A stretch of DNA of 64,000 nucleotides. Source: Achromobacter sp. UMC71 (GTDB lineage: Bacteria; Pseudomonadota; Gammaproteobacteria; Burkholderiales; Burkholderiaceae_B). The translations under genes and the position numbers were made by a program. The notes beneath the pieces were generated by a model. The model was not told the DNA's origin. It did not search any database and was given only the letters and a program-made list of their open reading frames with translations. Positions 52,440 through 63,456 of the stretch are shown piece by piece. The stretch spans positions 124,001 through 188,000 of the forward strand of contig NZ_LZZT01000018.1 of NCBI RefSeq assembly GCF_014170305.1, given 5' to 3'. Each line of letters opens with the position of its first letter. The first letter of the stretch is position 1.

Positions 52440-54266
52440 GTGACAACGAATACAGCAATGCAGGACGATAATCCCCGTCCGGATGACGCCGTTTCCAACG
52501 GGCAGCCGGACGCTTCTGCTACCCGCGAGCCGGCCGCCGAGGGCGAAGCCCGCGGGCGCGGCCGCAAGCTGCGTACGCCGTTCCGCCGCCGCCGTGGCGA
52601 TGCCGCTGCCGCCGAGCAGGCGCCGGCTGCCGAAGGGCAGGCCCCGGAGGCCAGCCAGGCCGATACGGCAGATACCCGTGGCGGTGAGCAAGAGGCCGAG
52701 CAGGCGCTGGCGTACCTGGATACCGCCGACCGCATGGAGCAGCGGCTGGGCAAGTACCTGAACAGCGACGTGGTCATGCCCAAGCTGCACAAGGTGCTGG
52801 CCGACGCCGGCATCGGCTCGCGCCGCGAAATGGAAGAGCTGATCGTCGCCGGCCGCGTGTCGGTCAACGGCGAGCCGGCCCATATCGGCCAGCGCGTGGC
52901 CCCGAACGACCAGGTCCGCGTCAATGGCAAGCCCATCATGCGGACCAACACCAAGAAGCCGCCGCGCGTGATCCTGTATCACAAGCCTTCCGGTGAAATC
53001 GTCAGCCATGACGACCCGGGCGGCCGCGCCAGCGTGTTCGCGCGCCTGCCCAAGCTGCGCACGGGCAAGTGGCTGTCGGTTGGCCGGCTCGACCTGAACA
53101 CCGAAGGCCTGCTGATATTCACCACGTCGGGCGACATGGCCAACCGGATCATGCATCCGCGCTATGGCACCGAACGCGAGTACGCCGTGCGCGTGCTGGG
53201 CGAAATGGACGAAGCGCAGCGCCAGTCGCTGGTCGACGGCATCGAGCTGGAAGACGGCGTGGCCGCTTTCGGCGCGCTTGACTACCTGGGGGGCGACGGC
53301 AGCAACCGCTGGTACCGCGTGACCCTGCAGGAAGGCCGCAACCGTGAAGTGCGCCGCATGTTCGAGGCGGTCGGCGTGACGGTCAGCCGCCTGATCCGCA
53401 CCCGTTTTGGCGACGTGGTGCTGCCGCGCACGCTGCGCCGTGGCCGCTGGGAAGAACTCGACGCGTCGCTGGTGACCGCGCTGATGGTTCAACTCGGTTT
53501 GTTGCGCGAAGACGACGATGCCGGTGGCAACCGCCGTCGCTCCAAGCAACCCCAATCGCACGACAGTGCCTTGCCTCCCGGTTTCGGTACGCTGGACCGC
53601 AATGGCATGAACGGCGCCCGCATCGGCCGCCGCGGCAAGATTCAAGGTGGCCGCGTGGGCAGCGCCGGTCAGACGGCGGCGTGTCCGTCGGACCCCTTCG
53701 GCACCGGCCTGATGATCGCCGGCGGCTATGCCAATGGTCATCCCCTGGCCAGCGAATCCTCCGGCAACGGTAACGGCAACCGCAAGGGCGGCAAGCCCGC
53801 GGGCAGCCGTGGCGCGGCTGGCGGCAAGCCGGGCGGCCGTCCTGGCGGCAAGGCGGGCGGCAAGCCCCGCGGCCCCCGCGCGGCGGCGGCGAACGGCCCG
53901 GCAATGCCCGCGGCGGTCGGCAATGTGGCCGAGGCGCCGGCAGGCGCCGGCCGCAAGCCCTCGGGCGGCAAGCCCGGTGGCAAGCCGGCGGGTGCGCGTG
54001 GCGGCAATGCCGGCCGTGGCGGCAAACCGGCAGGCGCGGGCCGTGGTCCCAACAAGGCCGAAGGCTCCCGCGCCGGTGGTGGTAACAAGCCGGAAGGCTC
54101 GCGCGCCGGCGGCGGCAATAACAAGGGCCCGGGCGCGGGCGGCAAGCCGCGCGCACCGCGCAGCGCTTCGTCTTCGCCGCGCGGCGATGACTGGCAGCCG
54201 CGCGGCGCATCGGCCCACGAATCCCGCCTGGGCGTGATGGGCGGGCGAGGCGGAAGAGGGCGTTAA
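52440..54266 (+). CDS. rluB: 23S rRNA pseudouridine synthase RluB with long basic Gly/Lys/Arg tail
   Basis: RluB makes pseudouridine 2605 in 23S rRNA. The 608-residue protein has a charged N-terminal extension (about 1-95), an S4 RNA-binding domain ([22 protein letters not shown], about 105-150), and the synthase domain with the catalytic aspartate in [14 protein letters not shown]. Then comes [15 protein letters not shown]. From about residue 370 to the end is a disordered tail full of GGKPxG, GKPAG and similar basic repeats. GTG at 52440 is chosen because GGAG precedes it at 8 nt; a TTG at 52419 and ATG at 52458 are alternatives. It follows scpB by 17 bp. Confidence 0.9.
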   Translation: MTTNTAMQDDNPRPDDAVSNGQPDASATREPAAEGEARGRGRKLRTPFRRRRGDAAAAEQAPAAEGQAPEASQADTADTRGGEQEAEQALAYLDTADRMEQRLGKYLNSDVVMPKLHKVLADAGIGSRREMEELIVAGRVSVNGEPAHIGQRVAPNDQVRVNGKPIMRTNTKKPPRVILYHKPSGEIVSHDDPGGRASVFARLPKLRTGKWLSVGRLDLNTEGLLIFTTSGDMANRIMHPRYGTEREYAVRVLGEMDEAQRQSLVDGIELEDGVAAFGALDYLGGDGSNRWYRVTLQEGRNREVRRMFEAVGVTVSRLIRTRFGDVVLPRTLRRGRWEELDASLVTALMVQLGLLREDDDAGGNRRRSKQPQSHDSALPPGFGTLDRNGMNGARIGRRGKIQGGRVGSAGQTAACPSDPFGTGLMIAGGYANGHPLASESSGNGNGNRKGGKPAGSRGAAGGKPGGRPGGKAGGKPRGPRAAAANGPAMPAAVGNVAEAPAGAGRKPSGGKPGGKPAGARGGNAGRGGKPAGAGRGPNKAEGSRAGGGNKPEGSRAGGGNNKGPGAGGKPRAPRSASSSPRGDDWQPRGASAHESRLGVMGGRGGRGR

Positions 54267-54588
54267 GCTGCTTCCTGGGCGGTGCCGGAGCGGTGCCGCC
54301 AGTTGGATGTGTCCCACATAAACGTAAGCCCGTGACGAATCAGGCATTTTTCCAGTTTATCTGGTAAAATCAATGGTTTTCATGGCTTCGCGTTCTTGCC
54401 CTTGCCGCCTTGGCTTTTGCTTAGGCCGCCTGTTTCTTCATACAGGTATTGGGGTACGGAAGGTTATGCGGAGCGGGCGGGTGTGCCGGTGGGGGTTGTC
54501 AAGGCGGGTGCATTGCAGGTGGATGCAAGCCTAGGTTGACGCAACCCAGTCGACGCAAGCCGAAATTTTAGGTCGCAATATAGGGCAC
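54267..54588 (+). promoter_or_regulatory. Intergenic region and promoter of the rimP-nusA-infB operon
   Basis: The 413-bp gap before rimP has no gene. An extended -10 TGGTAAAAT (hexamer 54365-54370) in an AT-rich patch is the best promoter; no good -35 was found, as is common for extended -10 promoters. It would give a leader of about 300 nt, unusually long, containing the attenuator-like structure described separately. Confidence 0.45.
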
Positions 54589-54673
54589 TGCCCAGCATTG
54601 CTCCTTACGTGCAGTAGGGTGGCGGCTGGGCACTGTGCAATACGGTGGGCTGGGCGTACAGCCCATTTTTTTT
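54589..54673 (+). promoter_or_regulatory. Candidate transcription attenuator in the rimP leader
   Basis: TGGGCT (54646-54651), 8-nt loop, AGCCCA (54660-54665) is followed by eight T (54666-54673), an intrinsic-terminator shape ending 6 nt before the rimP ATG. Upstream, TGCCCAGC (54589-54596) can pair with GCTGGGCA (54625-54632), leaving the terminator free. Its GCCCAGC part can instead pair with GCTGGGC (54649-54655), which would break the terminator. This is a possible two-state switch inferred from base pairing. Confidence 0.45.
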
Positions 54674-54679
54674 GAGTAT

Positions 54680-55183
54680 ATGGCTGATTTATTCGCATTG
54701 ACCGAAGAGGCTCTTGCCGGCATGGGTGTCGAACTCGTCGACGTCGAGCGTGCCGCGCTGGGCCTTTTGCGCGTCACGATCGATCGGGTCGGCGGTGTGC
54801 GCATCGAAGACTGCGAGCAGGTGTCCCGCCAATTGTCGCGGGTGTACGAGGTCGAGAATGTCGACTACAAGCGGTTGGAAGTCGGTTCGCCGGGCATTGA
54901 CCGCCCGCTGCGCAACGAGGCCGAATTCCGCCGTTTCGCAGGCGAGCGCATCGAGATCAAGCTGCGCGAGGCATTGGACGGGCGCAAAGTCTTCTCCGGC
55001 ACGTTGACCGTGCCCGAGGGCGAGCCCGCAGCCCCGGATGCCGCGGCTGGTATGCACAAGACCGTGTTCGGTCTCGAATTTGAGGCAAAAAAGAACGAAG
55101 TCCAGGTGTTGAATTTCACGGTCGATGATATCGAGCGTGCAAAACTGGATCCCGTTCTGGATTTCAAGGGCAAAAAGCGATGA
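54680..55183 (+). CDS. rimP: Ribosome maturation factor RimP
   Basis: RimP binds the 30S precursor and helps its maturation. The 167-residue protein has the family signatures [61 protein letters not shown] and the C-terminal SH3-like domain ending in the [12 protein letters not shown] motif. The ATG at 54680 lies immediately after a U-tract and has only a weak GAG as ribosome site, which is unusual. It overlaps nusA by four bases. Confidence 0.95.
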   Translation: MADLFALTEEALAGMGVELVDVERAALGLLRVTIDRVGGVRIEDCEQVSRQLSRVYEVENVDYKRLEVGSPGIDRPLRNEAEFRRFAGERIEIKLREALDGRKVFSGTLTVPEGEPAAPDAAAGMHKTVFGLEFEAKKNEVQVLNFTVDDIERAKLDPVLDFKGKKR

Positions 55184-56658
55184 GTCGCGAAATTCTTCTG
55201 TTGGTCGATGCCTTGGCGCGTGAAAAGAACGTCACGCGTGATGTCGTTTTCGGGGCACTTGAAAGTGCGCTGGCCTCGGCCATGAAAAAGCGCTTCAAGG
55301 ATGATGCGGACATTCGTGTCGCCATCGATCGTGAAACCGGTGACCACGAAGGCTTCCGCCGCTGGCTGGTGGTGCCGGACGAAGCGGGCCTGCAAGAGCC
55401 GGACAAGCAGGAAATGCTGTCCGACGCGATCGAAATCGTCCCTGGCATCCAGGAAGGCGAATACATCGAAGAGCCGCTCGAGCCCATCGAATTCGGCCGT
55501 ATCGGCGCCCAGGCGGCCAAGCAGGCTATCCTGCAGAAGATCCGCGACGCCGAGCGCGAACAGGTGCTGAACGACTTCCTGGACCGTGGCGAAACCATCG
55601 TGTCCGGCACGATCAAGCGCATGGACAAGGGCGACGCCATCATCGAAACGGGCAAGATCGAAGCGCGCCTGCCGCGTTCCGAAATGATCCCGAAGGAAAA
55701 CCTGCGGGTCGCCGACCGTGTCCGCGCCTTCGTGTTGCGCGTCGACCACGCCGCCCGCGGCCAGCAAGTGATCCTGTCGCGCACCTCGCCCGAGTTCATC
55801 CGCCAGCTGTTCGAGAACGAAGTGCCCGAGATCGAGCAGGGCCTGCTCGAGATCAAGGCGGCGGCTCGCGATGCCGGCGTGCGTGCCAAGATCGCCGTGG
55901 TGGCATACGATAAGCGTATCGACCCGATCGGCACCTGCGTGGGCATGCGCGGTTCGCGCGTAACCGCCGTGCGCAACGAGTTGGGCGGCGAACAGGTCGA
56001 TATCGTGCTGTGGTCGGAAGATCCCGCACAATTCGTCATCGGCGCCCTGGCGCCCGCCAACGTCGAATCCATCGTGGTGGACGAAGACAAGCACGCGATG
56101 GACGTCGTGGTGGACGAAGAAAACCTGCCCAAGGCCATCGGTGCCAAGGGACAGAACGTGCGCCTGGCTTCCGAGCTGACCGGCTGGCAGATCAACATCA
56201 TGACGCCGGAAGAAAGCCTGAATCGCCAGGAAGTCGAGCGTTCGGGCCTGCGCGCCACGTTCATGAACAAGCTGGACGTTGATGAGGAAGTCGCCGACAT
56301 CCTGATCGACGAGGGTTTCACCGGTATCGAGGAAATCGCCTACGTGCCCATGCAGGAACTGCTGGAAATCGAGGCGTTTGACGAAGACACCATCAACGAG
56401 TTGCGCGCCCGTGCCCGCAATGCGCTGCTGACCGAGGCCATCGCCCAGGAAGAGCGCCTTGAAACCGCACAGGATTTGCTTGAACTCGAAGGCATGACGC
56501 AGGAACTGGCCGCCAAGCTGGCCGAGCGTCAAGTGCATACGCGTGATGATCTGGCCGAATTGGCAACGGACGAACTGGCGGAAATCGCCGGCGTGACCGA
56601 GCAGGAAGCCAGCGACCTCATCATGCGTGCCCGCGCCCATTGGTTCGACGAAGAATAA
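55180..56658 (+). CDS. nusA: Transcription elongation/termination factor NusA
   Basis: NusA binds RNA polymerase, stimulates pausing and intrinsic termination, and takes part in antitermination. The 492-residue protein has the N-terminal polymerase-binding domain (about 1-125), S1 domain (about 135-200, [32 protein letters not shown] in part), two KH domains (about 205-345, [18 protein letters not shown] and [18 protein letters not shown]) and two C-terminal acidic repeats (about 365-490). It overlaps rimP by four bases. NusA activity could feed back on the terminator-like leader upstream. Confidence 0.97.
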   Translation: MSREILLLVDALAREKNVTRDVVFGALESALASAMKKRFKDDADIRVAIDRETGDHEGFRRWLVVPDEAGLQEPDKQEMLSDAIEIVPGIQEGEYIEEPLEPIEFGRIGAQAAKQAILQKIRDAEREQVLNDFLDRGETIVSGTIKRMDKGDAIIETGKIEARLPRSEMIPKENLRVADRVRAFVLRVDHAARGQQVILSRTSPEFIRQLFENEVPEIEQGLLEIKAAARDAGVRAKIAVVAYDKRIDPIGTCVGMRGSRVTAVRNELGGEQVDIVLWSEDPAQFVIGALAPANVESIVVDEDKHAMDVVVDEENLPKAIGAKGQNVRLASELTGWQINIMTPEESLNRQEVERSGLRATFMNKLDVDEEVADILIDEGFTGIEEIAYVPMQELLEIEAFDEDTINELRARARNALLTEAIAQEERLETAQDLLELEGMTQELAAKLAERQVHTRDDLAELATDELAEIAGVTEQEASDLIMRARAHWFDEE

Positions 56659-56750
56659 CCAAAAGGACACGGGTCTGCGGCGGATGGCCGTCATATCCGC
56701 TGCAAGTTCACGTTGTTTGTAATAGCTGCATATAGGGAAGAGAGAGCCTA

Positions 56751-59700
56751 ATGTCGAGTAACACCGTCGCCCAGTTCGCTACCGAGCTGAAAATGCCTGC
56801 CAATGTGCTGCTGGATCAGCTGCGCTCGGCTGGCGTTGACCTCAAATCGGTTGACGATTCCGTCACCGACAGCGACAAGGCGAAATTGCTCGAATCGCTG
56901 CGTCGCGCTCATGGCGCGACCGAAGGCAAGAAGATCACCCTGACGCGCCGCCAAACCTCCGAGATCCGGCAGGCTGACGCCACCGGCCGCTCGCGCACCA
57001 TCCAGGTCGAGGTTCGCAAGAAGCGCGTGTTCGTCAAGCGTGATCCCTCCGAAATCGCCCTGGAACAGGCCGCTGGCGCTCGCGCCGAAGACGAAGCGGC
57101 CGTCGAAGAATCGCAGCAGGTGTCGGTGCCGGCCGTGTCCGAGGCTCCGGCCCCGGTCGAGCCGCGCGAAACCGCGCCCGTTCAGGCAGAGGCTCCGGCC
57201 CCCGCCCCGGTGGAAACGCCCGTTGCTGTTGAAGCGCCCGCGCCGGTAGAAGCGGCCGCGCCTGTTGAATCCGTCGCGGCCGAAGTGCCCGCCCCCGTCG
57301 AGGCGCAAGCCCCGGAAGTCCAGGCACAGCCTGAACCCGAACCGACGCCGGCGCCCGCTCCTGCCGAGCCCGTGGCCGATGTGGCCAAGCCCGAAGTCAA
57401 GACTGAATCCACCGAGCCCAAGGCTGAAGAAGCCAAGCCGGAACCCGTTGTGCTAGCTAATACGTCCGAACCATCTTCCTCCCAGGCCCCCGCGCCTGTC
57501 GCCCAGGCTCAGCCTGCCGCGAAGTCCGAATCCGTTAAATCCGCCGCCAAGCCGGTCGAAGCCGCCGCGCCCGCCGCCAAGGTTGGCAACCGCGCCGACA
57601 ACCGCCGCGCGGGTCCCCCGCTTGCCGCCTCCGCCACTGGCGCTGGCCGCGACGAGGCCCGCCGCGCCGCCGAGGCGGAAGCCGCTGCCCTGCGCGAGAT
57701 GCTGAACCGCCCGCGCAAGGTGCTGCGCGCCCCGGAACCGGAAGCGCCCGCCGCCGCTCCCGCAGCCCCGATTTCGGGCACGCTGCACAAGCCGGCCGGC
57801 AAGCCCGGTGCCGCGCCTGGCGCCAAGAAGGACGCCAAGCCCGCCGCCCCCGGCGCCAAGAAGACCATCAAGACGGCCGAAGTGGCTTCGACCTGGTCGG
57901 ATGACGCCTCGCGCAAGAAGCCGGCCGACAAGCCGGCGGCTCCGGCCAGCCGTGACGGCTGGCGTGCGGGCGGCAAGGGCGGTGGCAAGGGCGGCGGCCG
58001 CGGTGGCCGCAACCAGCAGAACGACCGCCGCAACGAGCCGGCACCGCAAGAGTTCATCGCACGTGAAGTCCACGTGCCGGAAACCATCAGCGTGGCCGAC
58101 CTGGCCCACAAGATGTCCGTCAAGGCCGCCGAGGTCATCAAGCAATTGATGAAGCTGGGCCAGATGGTCACCATCAACCAGGTGCTGGACCAGGAAACGG
58201 CCATGATCGTGGTCGAGGAACTGGGCCACGTGGCGATCGCCGCCAAGCTGGATGATCCGGAAGCCTTCCTGGACGAAACCGCCACCGTGTCGGAAGCCGA
58301 ACAGCTGCCGCGCGCTCCGGTCGTGACCGTCATGGGCCACGTCGACCACGGCAAGACCTCGCTGCTGGATTACATCCGCCGCGCCAAGGTTGCCGCGGGC
58401 GAAGCCGGCGGCATTACCCAGCACATCGGCGCCTACCACGTTCAGACCGAACGCGGCATGGTGACCTTCCTTGACACCCCGGGCCACGAGGCGTTCACCG
58501 CCATGCGTGCCCGCGGCGCCAAGGCGACCGACATCGTCATCCTGGTGGTGGCCGCCGACGACGGCGTGATGCCGCAAACGCGTGAAGCCATCCACCATGC
58601 GAAGGCTGCCGGCGTGCCTATGGTGGTTGCCATCACCAAGATCGACAAGCCCTCGGCCAACCCCGACCGCGTGAAGCAGGAACTGGTTGCCGAGCAAGTG
58701 GTGCCGGAAGAATACGGCGGCGACGTGCCGTTCGTGGGGGTGTCCGCCAAGAGCGGCGAAGGCATCGACGCGCTGCTCGAAAACGTGCTGCTGCAAGCCG
58801 AAGTGCTGGAACTGAAGGCTCCCGAAGACGCGCCCGCCAAGGGCCTGGTCATCGAAGCCCGCCTGGACAAGGGCCGCGGCCCGGTCGCCACGATCCTGGT
58901 GCAGAGCGGTACGCTCAAGCGCGGCGACGTGGTGCTGGCCGGCGCGAGCTTCGGCCGCGTGCGCGCCATGCTCGACGAAAACGGCAAGCCGATCCAATCG
59001 GCCGGTCCGTCGATCCCCGTCGAAATCCAGGGCCTGACCGAAGTGCCGGCCGCCGGTGACGAGCTGATGGCACTGTCCGACGAGCGCAAGGCGCGCGAAA
59101 TCGCGCTGTTCCGCCAGGGCAAGTTCCGCGACGTCAAGCTGGCTCGCCAGCAGGCCGCCAAGCTCGAGTCCATGTTCGACAACCTGGGCGAAGGCACGCA
59201 GACCCTGACCTTGATCGTCAAGACCGACGTGCAGGGTTCGCAGGAAGCGCTGGTGCAGTCGCTGGTCAAGCTGTCGACCGACGAAGTCCGTGTGCAAGTG
59301 GTGCACGCGGCCGTGGGCGGCATCTCTGAAACGGACATCAACCTGGCCATCGCCTCGAACGCGGTCGTCATCGGGTTCAACGTGCGTGCCGAAGCCAGCG
59401 CCAAGAAGCTGGCCGAGAACAACGGCATCGACGTGCGCTACTACAACATCATCTATGACGCCGTGGATGAAGTGAAGGCAGCCATGTCGGGCATGCTGGC
59501 ACCCGAGAAGAAAGAAGAAATCATCGGCCTGGTCGAGATCCGCGAGGTCTACAGCATCTCGCGTCTCGGCAACATCGCCGGTTGCATGGTGCTCGATGGC
59601 ATTGTGCGCCGCGATTCCCAGGTTCGCCTGCTGCGCAACAACGTGGTTCACTGGACGGGGCATCTCGAATCGCTGCGCCGCTTCAAGGACGACGTCAAGG

Positions 59701-59810
59701 AAGTCAAATCGGGCTTCGATTGCGGTCTTACGCTGCGCGGCAACAACGACATCCAGGTGGGTGACCAGCTGGAAGTCTTTGAAATCAAGGAAATCGCGCG
59801 TACGCTGTAA
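56751..59810 (+). CDS. infB: Translation initiation factor IF-2
   Basis: This GTPase brings initiator tRNA to the 30S subunit. The 1019-residue protein has an IF2_N domain (about 1-55), a very long Ala/Pro/Glu/Val-rich linker (about 100-420) with PAPVEA-type repeats and a Gly/Lys-rich end, and a second IF2_N-like segment (about 445-500). The G domain follows: [12 protein letters not shown] near residue 528, [15 protein letters not shown] near 575 and [12 protein letters not shown] near 628. The C-terminal domains bind initiator tRNA. It is longer than E. coli IF-2 (890) because of the linker. The ATG at 56751 is preceded by a purine-rich stretch ending in GAGAGAGCC. Confidence 0.97.
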   Translation: MSSNTVAQFATELKMPANVLLDQLRSAGVDLKSVDDSVTDSDKAKLLESLRRAHGATEGKKITLTRRQTSEIRQADATGRSRTIQVEVRKKRVFVKRDPSEIALEQAAGARAEDEAAVEESQQVSVPAVSEAPAPVEPRETAPVQAEAPAPAPVETPVAVEAPAPVEAAAPVESVAAEVPAPVEAQAPEVQAQPEPEPTPAPAPAEPVADVAKPEVKTESTEPKAEEAKPEPVVLANTSEPSSSQAPAPVAQAQPAAKSESVKSAAKPVEAAAPAAKVGNRADNRRAGPPLAASATGAGRDEARRAAEAEAAALREMLNRPRKVLRAPEPEAPAAAPAAPISGTLHKPAGKPGAAPGAKKDAKPAAPGAKKTIKTAEVASTWSDDASRKKPADKPAAPASRDGWRAGGKGGGKGGGRGGRNQQNDRRNEPAPQEFIAREVHVPETISVADLAHKMSVKAAEVIKQLMKLGQMVTINQVLDQETAMIVVEELGHVAIAAKLDDPEAFLDETATVSEAEQLPRAPVVTVMGHVDHGKTSLLDYIRRAKVAAGEAGGITQHIGAYHVQTERGMVTFLDTPGHEAFTAMRARGAKATDIVILVVAADDGVMPQTREAIHHAKAAGVPMVVAITKIDKPSANPDRVKQELVAEQVVPEEYGGDVPFVGVSAKSGEGIDALLENVLLQAEVLELKAPEDAPAKGLVIEARLDKGRGPVATILVQSGTLKRGDVVLAGASFGRVRAMLDENGKPIQSAGPSIPVEIQGLTEVPAAGDELMALSDERKAREIALFRQGKFRDVKLARQQAAKLESMFDNLGEGTQTLTLIVKTDVQGSQEALVQSLVKLSTDEVRVQVVHAAVGGISETDINLAIASNAVVIGFNVRAEASAKKLAENNGIDVRYYNIIYDAVDEVKAAMSGMLAPEKKEEIIGLVEIREVYSISRLGNIAGCMVLDGIVRRDSQVRLLRNNVVHWTGHLESLRRFKDDVKEVKSGFDCGLTLRGNNDIQVGDQLEVFEIKEIARTL

Positions 59811-59833
59811 GGCGTCGCGAGGCATTATTTCTA

Positions 59834-60235
59834 ATGAGCCGTCACAAGTCCAAAGCCATCCCCGGCCGCAATTTGCGGCTGGCCGACCAGATCCAGAAGG
59901 ATCTGGCCGGGATCATCCAGCGCGAGATCGACACGACTCGCGCGGGACTGATCACGCTCTCTGGTGTGGAACTGTCGACCGACTACGCGCATGCCAAGGT
60001 GTATTTCACGGTGTTGGGCGCTGAGCCCGAAGCCGCGACCACCTTGCTGAACGAGAAGGCCGGCTGGCTGCATTCCCAGCTGTACAAGCTGTTGCACATC
60101 CATACTGTCCCCACATTGCGCTTCTTCCACGACGAGCAGATCGCCCGTGGCATCGAGATGTCGATCCTCATCGACCGCGCAAATCGGCCCGGCCCGCACT
60201 CGGGCGTGCCCGACGAACCTGAAGACCAGTCCTGA
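59834..60235 (+). CDS. rbfA: 30S ribosome-binding factor RbfA
   Basis: This cold-shock-associated factor for 16S rRNA maturation has 133 residues with a KH-like fold ([63 protein letters not shown] with the conserved HTVPTLRF). It lies 23 bp after infB in the same operon. Confidence 0.95.
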   Translation: MSRHKSKAIPGRNLRLADQIQKDLAGIIQREIDTTRAGLITLSGVELSTDYAHAKVYFTVLGAEPEAATTLLNEKAGWLHSQLYKLLHIHTVPTLRFFHDEQIARGIEMSILIDRANRPGPHSGVPDEPEDQS

Positions 60236-60274
60236 TCGGGCTGTCGTCACTGCTTTAATTTCCGGATTCCGACG

Positions 60275-61027
60275 ATGGCTAAACGACGCGGGCTTGCGCT
60301 CGACGGTGTGCTGTTGCTCGACAAACCCGTAGGTTTGTCGAGTAATCACGCATTGCAACGCGCAAAACGTGCCATGGACGCGGCGAAAGCCGGCCATACC
60401 GGTACGCTGGACCCCTTTGCCACCGGCTTGCTGGTGTGCTGCATGGGCCGGGCGACCAAGATTTCCGGCGCGATGCTGAACGCCGACAAGGCATATCGCG
60501 CTACGCTGCAATTTGGCGAAGAAACCGATTCCGGCGACCTGACCGGCAACGTGGTGTCCACCGCCGAGCCTGGCTTCGTGGTCGAGGAACAGGCCTTGCG
60601 CGAAGCGCTGTCACGTTTCTCGGGCACGATCGAGCAGATTCCGCCCATGTATTCGGCGCTCAAGCGCGACGGCAAGCCGTTGTACGAATACGCCCGGGCC
60701 GGCATCGAGCTGGAGCGGGCGCCGCGGCAGATTACGATTTACCGCATCGAGCTGCTGTCCCTGAACGGGACGCAGGCAGAGATCGATGTGGCTTGCAGTA
60801 AAGGCACATACATCCGGACGCTGGCCCAGGACATCGGGCGCGCGCTGGGCTGTTACGCCCACCTGGCGGCGCTGCGGCGCACGCACGTCGGGCCTTTTTC
60901 TCTGGAACGCGCCGTTGCGCTGGATGCCTTGCAGGCGATGCCAGACCCGAAGCAGGCATTGCTTGCACTGAACGAATTGCCGGAGGGCTTGCTGCCCTCC
61001 ACCCTGACCTTAAAGGACTCGCTATGA
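60275..61027 (+). CDS. truB: tRNA pseudouridine(55) synthase TruB
   Basis: TruB makes pseudouridine 55 in the T loop of tRNAs. The 250-residue protein has the catalytic aspartate Asp46 in [19 protein letters not shown], plus [45 protein letters not shown] and [19 protein letters not shown]. It follows rbfA by 39 bp and overlaps typA by four bases. It is shorter than E. coli TruB (314) because the C-terminal PUA-like part is reduced. Confidence 0.95.
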   Translation: MAKRRGLALDGVLLLDKPVGLSSNHALQRAKRAMDAAKAGHTGTLDPFATGLLVCCMGRATKISGAMLNADKAYRATLQFGEETDSGDLTGNVVSTAEPGFVVEEQALREALSRFSGTIEQIPPMYSALKRDGKPLYEYARAGIELERAPRQITIYRIELLSLNGTQAEIDVACSKGTYIRTLAQDIGRALGCYAHLAALRRTHVGPFSLERAVALDALQAMPDPKQALLALNELPEGLLPSTLTLKDSL

Positions 61028-62847
61028 CTCGCGCCTTGCGCAACGTCGCCATCATCGCCCACGTGGACCACGGTAAAACCACCCTGGTCGACCAGCTGCT
61101 GCGCCAATCCGGCACCTTCCGCGAAAACCAGGCGCTGACCGAACGGGTCATGGACTCGAACGACCTGGAAAAAGAACGCGGCATCACGATTCTGGCCAAG
61201 AACTGTGCCGTTGAATACGAAGGCACGCACATCAACATCGTCGACACCCCGGGACACGCGGACTTCGGCGGCGAAGTCGAACGCGTGCTGTCCATGGTCG
61301 ACGGCGTGCTGCTGCTGGTTGACGCCGTTGAAGGCCCGATGCCGCAGACCATCTTCGTGACCCGCAAGGCGCTGGCCCTGGGCCTGAAGCCGATCGTCGT
61401 GGTCAACAAGGTGGACCGCCCGGGCGCCCGTACCGACTTCGTCATCAACGCCACGTTCGACCTGTTCGACAAGCTGGGCGCGACTGAAGAGCAGCTGGAC
61501 TTCCCGGTGGTGTACGCCTCGGGCCTGTCGGGCTACGCCGGCCTGACCCCGGACGTGCGCGAAGGCAACATGCGGCCGCTGTTCGAAGCCATTCTCGAAC
61601 ACGTGCCGCAGCGCGACGACGATCCCAATGGTCCGCTGCAGATGCAAATCATCTCGCTGGACTACAACAGCTACGTCGGCAAGATCGGCGTGGGCCGCAT
61701 CAACCGTGGCCGCATGCGCCCCGGCATGGAAGTGGCCTACAAATTCGGCCCTGACGGCCAGGGCGGCCGCGGCCGCATCAACCAGGTCCTGAAGTTCCAC
61801 GGCCTGGAGCGTGTCGTGGTGGACGAAGCCGAAGCCGGCGACATCGTGCTGATCAACGGCATCGAAGAACTGGGTATCGGCTGCACCGTGACCGACGTGG
61901 CCACGCAGGAAGCCCTGCCGATGCTGCGCATCGACGAACCGACCCTGACCATGAACTTCATGGTGAACACGTCGCCGCTGGCCGGCCGCGAAGGCAAGTT
62001 CGTGACCAGCCGCCAAGTGCGCGACCGCCTGGATCGCGAACTGAAGTCCAACGTGGCGCTGCGTGTGCGCGACACGGGTGACGACACGGTGTTCGAAGTG
62101 TCGGGTCGTGGCGAACTGCATCTGACCATTCTGCTGGAAACGATGCGCCGCGAAGGCTACGAGCTGGCCGTGTCGCGTCCGCGCGTGGTGTTCAAGGAAA
62201 TCGACGGCGTGAAGTGCGAGCCGTTTGAATCCCTGACCATCGACGTGGAAGACGCCCACCAGGGCGGCGTGATGGAAGAGCTGGGCCGCCGCAAGGGCGA
62301 CTTGCAGGACATGCAGCCGGACGGCCGTGGCCGCACCCGCCTGGAATACCTGATCCCGGCCCGTGGCCTGATCGGCTTCCAGAACGAGTTCCTGACGCTG
62401 ACGCGCGGCACGGGCCTGATGAGCCACATCTTCCACGAATACGCGCCCGTCAAGGAAGGCTCGATCGGCGAGCGCCGCAACGGCGTGCTGATCAGCCAGG
62501 ACAACGGCGATGCCGTGGCCTACGCCCTGTGGAAGCTGCAGGATCGCGGCCGCATGTTCGTCAACCCGGGTGATGCGCTGTACGAAGGCATGATCATCGG
62601 TATCCACAGCCGCGACAACGACCTGGTCGTGAACCCGATCAAGGGCAAGCAGCTGACCAACGTGCGCGCCTCGGGCACCGACGAAGCCGTGCGCCTGGTT
62701 CCGCCGATTCAGATGTCGCTGGAATATGCCGTGGAATTCATCGACGACGACGAACTGGTCGAAATCACGCCCAAGTCGATCCGTCTGCGCAAGCGCTATC
62801 TGCTGGAAAACGAGCGCAAGCGCGCCGCGCGCGAATCCGCCGTCTAA
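61024..62847 (+). CDS. typA: Ribosome-associated GTPase TypA/BipA
   Basis: TypA is an EF-G-like translational GTPase needed for 50S assembly and stress adaptation. The 607-residue protein has G1 [18 protein letters not shown]2 region [13 protein letters not shown]3 [16 protein letters not shown] and G4 [14 protein letters not shown], then domains II, III and V and the BipA-specific C-terminal region (about 480-600). It overlaps truB by four bases and ends the operon before a terminator. Confidence 0.96.
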   Translation: MTRALRNVAIIAHVDHGKTTLVDQLLRQSGTFRENQALTERVMDSNDLEKERGITILAKNCAVEYEGTHINIVDTPGHADFGGEVERVLSMVDGVLLLVDAVEGPMPQTIFVTRKALALGLKPIVVVNKVDRPGARTDFVINATFDLFDKLGATEEQLDFPVVYASGLSGYAGLTPDVREGNMRPLFEAILEHVPQRDDDPNGPLQMQIISLDYNSYVGKIGVGRINRGRMRPGMEVAYKFGPDGQGGRGRINQVLKFHGLERVVVDEAEAGDIVLINGIEELGIGCTVTDVATQEALPMLRIDEPTLTMNFMVNTSPLAGREGKFVTSRQVRDRLDRELKSNVALRVRDTGDDTVFEVSGRGELHLTILLETMRREGYELAVSRPRVVFKEIDGVKCEPFESLTIDVEDAHQGGVMEELGRRKGDLQDMQPDGRGRTRLEYLIPARGLIGFQNEFLTLTRGTGLMSHIFHEYAPVKEGSIGERRNGVLISQDNGDAVAYALWKLQDRGRMFVNPGDALYEGMIIGIHSRDNDLVVNPIKGKQLTNVRASGTDEAVRLVPPIQMSLEYAVEFIDDDELVEITPKSIRLRKRYLLENERKRAARESAV

Positions 62848-62885
62848 GCGCAAGCGGGGTGTCACGCCCCGTCCGCGATGGCAGC

Positions 62886-62925
62886 AAAAAAAGTCGTACG
62901 CCCCTTGGGGTGTACGGCTTTTTTT
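62886..62925 (+). terminator. Bidirectional terminator after typA
   Basis: A-tract plus GTCGTACGCCCC (from 62886), loop TTGG or so, then GGTGTACGGC plus T-tract to about 62925. The stem has two G-T pairs. It lies between typA and the convergent tautomerase gene and can serve both. Confidence 0.85.
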
Positions 62926-62956
62926 CATGGGTGCTCGGTAAAGCGGGGGTCTACAT

Positions 62957-63349
62957 TCAGACGTGCTGGTGCCGATACTCCTGCGTTTTGCCGCCGTAGC
63001 CATAGGCGGCCGCGCGCGCGTCGATCACGTGCACGTACGAGCACTCGTGCAGTTCGCCCAGGATCTTGCCGAAGGACGCGTAGACCTCCTCGATGTAGCG
63101 CGCCTTCTCGGCCTTGGTGTTGGTCTCGTCGGTGACGCTGATGTCCAGATGGAAGGCGTTCTTGCCCACCTCGGATAGCGGCCGGCCGCCGATGAACCAG
63201 AGGTCTTGCGGGATGTGCTGCAGGGTGATGGCGATGACCGGCAGCTTCTTGCCCAGCACCGACTGGGTCAGGCCGGCGACCGAGTCGACGATGCGGCGGT
63301 TGATGGCGGGGTCGGAGTGACCGGAAACGTGGATGACGATGTGAGGCAT
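62957..63349 (-). CDS. Tautomerase-family protein
   Basis: The 130-residue protein has the N-terminal proline right after Met (MPHIVIHVSG), the catalytic base of 4-oxalocrotonate tautomerase-type enzymes. It has two related halves (about 1-60 and 60-130) like the fused members (MIF/trans-3-chloroacrylate-like groups). The substrate is unknown. The start at 63349 is chosen so that Pro is residue 2 and because AGGAG precedes it; an upstream in-frame ATG at 63403 would bury the proline. It is divergent from a LysR gene 107 bp away, which may control it. Confidence 0.8.
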   Translation of the reverse strand: MPHIVIHVSGHSDPAINRRIVDSVAGLTQSVLGKKLPVIAITLQHIPQDLWFIGGRPLSEVGKNAFHLDISVTDETNTKAEKARYIEEVYASFGKILGELHECSYVHVIDARAAAYGYGGKTQEYRHQHV

Positions 63350-63456
63350 GACGGGCTCCTGGGGGTGACGGTATGGGAGCCAGTGTAGGAAGTCGATTGA
63401 CATCGGAAAAGCGGGAATTTACGATTTCAGCCATCGAATAAACCGTTGGATAGGCC

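Noticed and set aside
57100..57560. Repeat-like Ala/Pro/Glu coding region in infB as a possible tandem repeat or insertion
   Set aside because: It is the low-complexity linker expected in betaproteobacterial IF-2; repeats are of amino acids, not exact DNA units.
57453..59825. 790-codon open frame opposite infB
   Set aside because: Shadow of the infB reading frame; composition is His/Gln/Asp-rich with no domain, and infB is certain.
60853..63003. 716-codon open frame opposite truB and typA
   Set aside because: Shadow frame covering two certain genes and a terminator, with low-information composition.
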